A DNA stretch of 64,000 nt from Mactra quadrangularis. Its lineage: Eukaryota; Mollusca; Bivalvia; Venerida; Mactridae. The DNA lies in contig CM046307.1 of assembly GCA_025267735.1 (NCBI GenBank), positions 47,163,395-47,227,394 on the forward strand, written 5' to 3'. Positions 58,901 to 64,000 of the stretch are shown piece by piece; position 1 is the first letter of the stretch, and every line of letters begins with the position of its first letter. The position numbers and the translations under genes are program-made. The notes under the pieces are model-generated. The model saw only the letters and a list, made by a program, of their open reading frames with translations, ran no database searches and was not told the origin of the DNA.

Positions 58901-61900
58901 AAGATTTCAATGAAAGATTTTAAATATCAAAACTTAAATGCAGCAGAAAATTGAATACTATAACGATAATGTAAAATACGAAAGATAGAAGCTGTTTAAT
59001 AATATAACAGTTCCTTGATAGAACACATTAACAATGTATGGTCATTCATTCAAAGAACTCATTAACACAGATGAAAGTCACTTTCCAAGTAAATTGATAC
59101 AAGAAAAAAAATCTAGAAATTGTTCTTACCTTGAAGTGAAATGACATACAATTTTCTAGAAAAAATGTTTACAGCATTTGAATCTATCATCATCCACATA
59201 TGTTTCTTATCATTACAATAAGTCATAAATAAACTGACCAAAGAAAAATGAAACTGTATCTTTAGAACTGAATTTGAGGCACCATACGGGGAAATCAATA
59301 AATAATCAACTTAGTTATTGATGGTAAGATAGCAATTCATCCCCAGCTTGTAGCTGTATGTAGTTAGATATTATTTTATCAAGGAAAAGTGTGGGGTTAA
59401 TAAAGTGTGCACAAAGTATTTATCCATTAAGAATTCAAGTAATACGACCCACTTATCATTTCTAATTGCCATTTGTATTAAAAAAATTAAGCAAAGCCCT
59501 TGGGGTACAAAAGAGGGAATTATTTTGTTGAAAAACTGATTATTATCAATTAAAAACATTATTTATAGCCAGTTAACACCTTAAATAAGATTTTAAATAA
59601 AATTTGTCCACTTTTTACTGTGAAAAGGTTGACAGGATTAAGGGATAAAAATGTAATATTAAATACAATGGCATGTCGCTGTTTTTATATCTATTTAAAT
59701 TCAAGTTGTGTAAATGTTAAGGATTTAGAGAAATTAAAATCGGAGATAATCTTAAACTAACACAATGTTGATGAAAGTTTAAGTCTTAAAAAAATCTGTC
59801 AAATAACAGGAGGTTAAAAAATTGAATAATTTGTTTATATAAAATACTTGTTAACCACTGAATTGTGAATAAGTACATCTAGATGTTGTGTCAAGTTTGT
59901 AAAAATAATTGAAATTCGAAATTTATCAAAGTCCTTTTTTAATGAAAGAAAAACAAGAAAACCTTTCGACCGACCAAAAATTTTAATATCATAAGTGAAC
60001 TTTAAGGATTAATAACTACAAGTTATGAAATACAAAAAAATTAAATGTCTTGATATTTTCAATGAATGAATGAACGTCCATGAGTCACACACAAAATTTT
60101 ATATTTCATGATTTTGCATTTAATATTTTTACAATTTTAAAATATCATAGTAACAGCCACCACTCCCATGTGTTATATTAAAACTTGCATTTTCACCTTA
60201 TTAGAGTACTGGCTCTTCTTACAAACTGGCTTGTCTTACAAACAACACTAGTAACATCAACAACAAAAAAAACGCCACCAAACAACATCATAACTTAGTA
60301 ACAATCACATATCAATTAACTGTGAAAATGTTCCCCTATTTCGCACCTCAATTAATTTCCAGCAGATGTAAGCTAAGCAAAAATCAGAAGATAACACCTT
60401 AGATTTCTGTTGCCATGGATGTCTCAAATTTCATCAGAAGATACATTTTTCCAGTTTTTCTAGTAATCATTGACCAATATCTCAATCCCCCCTGCAGCCG
60501 CCTCTTTTTTCTTATTCCTAATTTCGCTACATAACTGACCAGGCTGGAGATTATATAATCTAATTCTAAAGACCATATGTTATCTATTGTCTAAATATTA
60601 TTAATAATGAAAACCAGGATTATGTGCCAAATTTTCAGCCTAGGTACCCTGCCATGTATCTAAGAAAACAATCAATTTCACTTATATTTGATAGTGCTGC
60701 CACCTACAATTAAGCGAATGGTAACCCTTGAACTCTCAAGTATGCATTGTATTCTATCCCTGATAATTATCAGCTGATCATGGTCAATAAAGGCTTAGAA
60801 ATCAAAGCAAAATGTGTGTTTAATTATAACATTATAACAATGAAAGGTTACTGGATGTATTATCTTTACAAGCATGCTATCTCCTCTAACACCATTAATT
60901 AAACATATGCAACCATCATTTGAACAAACATAATGAGAGAGATGGGTGGGATTGATTATTGAAACAAAGAAAGTATCGGTCAGTTAATGTTGAAATTACA
61001 AAATTATGAATTAATAAGAAAAAAGAATCATAAATGTTTTAATCTTATTCCTTTTAACTTCTTGAAAATTTAAAATCACTAAGGATTTTCATAAAGTTAG
61101 AAATGAAATGTATAATAGTGAGGGATTTCCATAAGTTTGTCATAACGCACATAAACTTTTGACCATTTGATTTCAAAACTCAGATGAAGTAAGACACATT
61201 GATATACATGTCTAGTCATCATCCACACTATTCCAATTATAACCAAATAGTAACAATAAATTGGATATAGTGTTTGATATAAAATATAAAATAACAAGTT
61301 TTAGCACAGAAAATGACATTGTTCTTGTCATATTTTTACAACATAAGTTCACAGTAAAGTTAAAACACTTGCCTATCCTGTATCATCTGATTACTAACAC
61401 TGATAGTTTCAAAGTTGAAGAACAAATCATGTCAACAACAACTCCTACATCTATAAACTCGACTATAATGGCAAAATTATAGTATAATTATTATTATATT
61501 TAATGCACACTAATATGAATGAAAAATCAAAGCAACCTGGGTTCAAATCTCAAGTTTCAATTATATGATGATAACCAGTCAAATTGCAGCCTCCTGATTG
61601 GTCAATTCATAATCATTAAGTGCAATTAGCCAATCAGTAGCCTTGCTTTGTAGACTGATACCAAACATTTAAAAAAATTCTCAGAATCAAAGACTTAAGT
61701 TCAAAGCCATTTATGAAAGAAAAAGACAGTCATACAGACCTAGAGCCATTTAAATTAATCCAGTTAAGTTAAGGCAATAGCTTCATTATACTACATGATA
61801 CATTGTAATTTTATGAGACATTGGCCTCCCATTTCAAATATTTCGGCAGAACATTAAAGCAGGCAGCAAGGGCTAAGACGCCTTTGTGTAAATATTTGGA

Positions 61901-61925
61901 CCAAAATCTATAATTAATTTCATAT
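52962..61925. other. Repeat-poor AT-rich stretch, possibly intronic or regulatory
   Basis: A (TC)n run at about 53434-53448, a (TA)n run near 58018-58032 and a short GTTC-like tract near 54422-54440. The 96-codon plus frame at 54664 starts with ATG but has no domain and biased AT-driven composition, so I do not call it a gene. Confidence 0.45.
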
Positions 61926-61983
61926 CTTGGAATTTTAGACATGTGAAATGCTAGCTTGGAATTTTAGACAACTGAAATGTTAG
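61926..61983. repeat. Two-copy tandem repeat, period 29
   Basis: 'cttggaattttagacatgtg' 'aaatgctag' is followed by 'cttggaattttagacaactg' 'aaatgttag'. Confidence 0.85.
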
Positions 61984-64000
61984 CATATGAATTGTAGGTC
62001 TGGCGGCTGAGAGGGGAGTCACATTTCTTTGAAAAACACTCTCTTTCATTTTTGTATTTAAACACACAGAAACGTTTTTTCCATTAAGAAATTAAAAGTT
62101 TCTCGACAAAATCTCTATGCTTTATGACAAGGATTGCAACAAAAACATTCCTTTCGATATTTGTAAGTACTATAATATATTATATTTCGTCATGCAAAAT
62201 ATTTGAAACTAACAAAGAAAACAGATGCATTCAATAACTTTCTTTCACTGGCTCTTTAGTAATTGTCAAGGGAGATAATTTGTGCTTGTACATGAAACTT
62301 GCTTCAGTGGGAAGTCCAGAGAAGACAAAAAGGGATTTTTCATATAAGAGCTATATTTACATAGGATTTAAAGTTAGACACATATTTATTGCAGAATGCA
62401 CAGAATCAGATAATTCCCAGAAAAAGAGAGTAGTTCAAATGATACTTTTAAAGAAAATGAACTTACAACCACACTGGCAATTCATACTCAGCCCAAAATG
62501 ACCAACATTGTGTAATGTATAAATAAAGATGTTTTAACTTAATCATGATGTTACCATACATCCATCAAAAGCTCAAAAAGGTAGGTGAATAATTCACTGT
62601 CTCAGAAACTTAATTATAAATAACATAGAACATTGCATGAACAGAATACAAAAGCCCTAAAATAAATTACCGTTGTCACGCAGTGGTTTATGATCTGTCA
62701 GCTGAGTTATCTCCCTTTATCAATTATGAAAAATGAAAAATTGAAGGGCGTGCGAAAAAGATTATTTAACAAGCTTTGAAAGATTATTGGAATTACAGGA
62801 ACACATTAAGACTGTATTCTGAAGAAATGTTTACTGGCATTGTAAAGGTTGAACAAGGGTGCATTGAGGAAAATAAGGTTAATTGATTATTCAACAATAC
62901 ATAAAAAACTTAGTAAGCAAAAGATAGTTTGGGGAATTGTTACAACAACAATAATATGACTTTATTTATAGCAATATCTGTACAAGTCTTGTACATTTTG
63001 TCATTAAAATAGTATAATATAAAAAACAAGGACTGAAATTAGATTGTCTTTAAAGAGGCAACACAGGCAATGCTTGATGTTGCCTAAATTAAAAGTCTCA
63101 TTATCGGACACAATAGTATTATGGAAGCATAGATAATAATGAACATTAAGTATGTGCATGAATCAGCCATGTATATAGAACAGAGATGTAGAAATCTAGG
63201 TGATATAAACAATAATACATCAACAGAAAACAAAGTAAGGTAAAGTGTAGTGATACTAATGGAGACAACACCTGTTTTTAAACACCTGTATCAATTAATT
63301 ATCTATTTTACAAAGTATACAACTTATAATCTCTTCACTTTAATCCACCAACAGTCAAAGTAAAAAATTATTGAGTCTTTTTTTTGCAGCAAAGCATCAA
63401 GTGATTATTTTCCATTTTTTTATATAGACCATGGAATAAATCCTGATGCCATGGAACAAAAAAAACAACAACAGAACATAACCATTTCAGATAATAGAAT
63501 GGTCGTAGTAGATTGGAAAACTACAAAAATATTCTGATCATGTAAAAAATGAACATAGTTCAGTTTACATAGTGAGTACTATTTATTATTGACCAATGAA
63601 TTCATATAACATACATGATTACATGTGTACATGAGCCATCTGGGTTTTACAATGTAAGAGGGAGGATAATGATATCAAGCAGAATGATAAAATCCTTAGC
63701 TTTACTCAGTCATAAAATATGATACTTGACAATTTATCACAAATATTTAGAACTATTTGAAAGTATGTTTGTTAAAGTATGTTTCAATGATAACAATTCT
63801 AGTACAAAGAAAAATTAATGCAATTTTTAAAATGGGAAAATTTTAGAATTAGGTTTTGAGAGATGCTGCGAGAAATTGAAATTATGATCCTGTTTGATTC
63901 AAATCCCAACAACATAAAACTCGAATCAAGAGAGCATTATCAATCAAATATATTTAAAACGAAAAATGAAATTCTTTCATTTAAAAATGTTAATTCAAGA
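61984..64000. other. AT-rich non-coding stretch to the window edge
   Basis: Nothing recognised; could still belong to the 5' intron of the zinc-finger gene. Confidence 0.4.

Overview
The window is animal nuclear DNA. It is strongly AT-rich, has eukaryotic splice signals, shows no operon structure, and carries a dense set of short interspersed elements. The tRNA-derived SINEs, whose 3' ends read like CGGCGTTAAACCCAAC, together with the palindromic MITEs, resemble what I know from mollusc (probably bivalve) genomes. That assignment is an inference from memory, not a database result.

The only gene I can support is one large zinc-finger protein gene on the minus strand. Its uninterrupted coding region of 1,364 codons runs from the ATG at 49263 to a TAG at 45169. 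The protein starts with a FOG/SALL/BCL11-type RRKQSKP motif (in vertebrate proteins, a docking site for the NuRD co-repressor) and has 13 C2H2 fingers, all CX2CX12HX4H. Six of them are near-copies of an unusual 'KEFCNKYFLKTHK..KHGI' finger. A strong splice acceptor with a consensus branch point lies 162 bases upstream of the ATG, so at least one 5' untranslated exon must lie further right, between 49.5 kb and the window edge or beyond. A long AT-rich 3' UTR probably follows the stop codon towards about 41.8 kb.

Layout: 1-41 kb is repeat-rich, gene-poor DNA. It holds at least three tRNA-derived SINE families (called A, B and C here), a Tc1/mariner-like MITE family (four copies in the window, one broken by a nested foldback element), two further TIR/MITE families with two copies each, several one-copy foldback elements (including a striking double hairpin at 16.2-16.6 kb), a fourth interspersed family without clear termini, dispersed (GTTCT)n arrays and several degenerate tandem repeats. 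From about 41 to 64 kb the sequence is nearly free of recognisable mobile elements (one MITE and one hairpin element). I read this as the gene body and its flanking or intronic regulatory DNA.

The short open frames elsewhere (60-110 codons) look like chance frames or translations of repeats, and many begin at TTG or GTG. None is annotated as a gene. No tRNA, rRNA, CRISPR array or bacterial feature is present.
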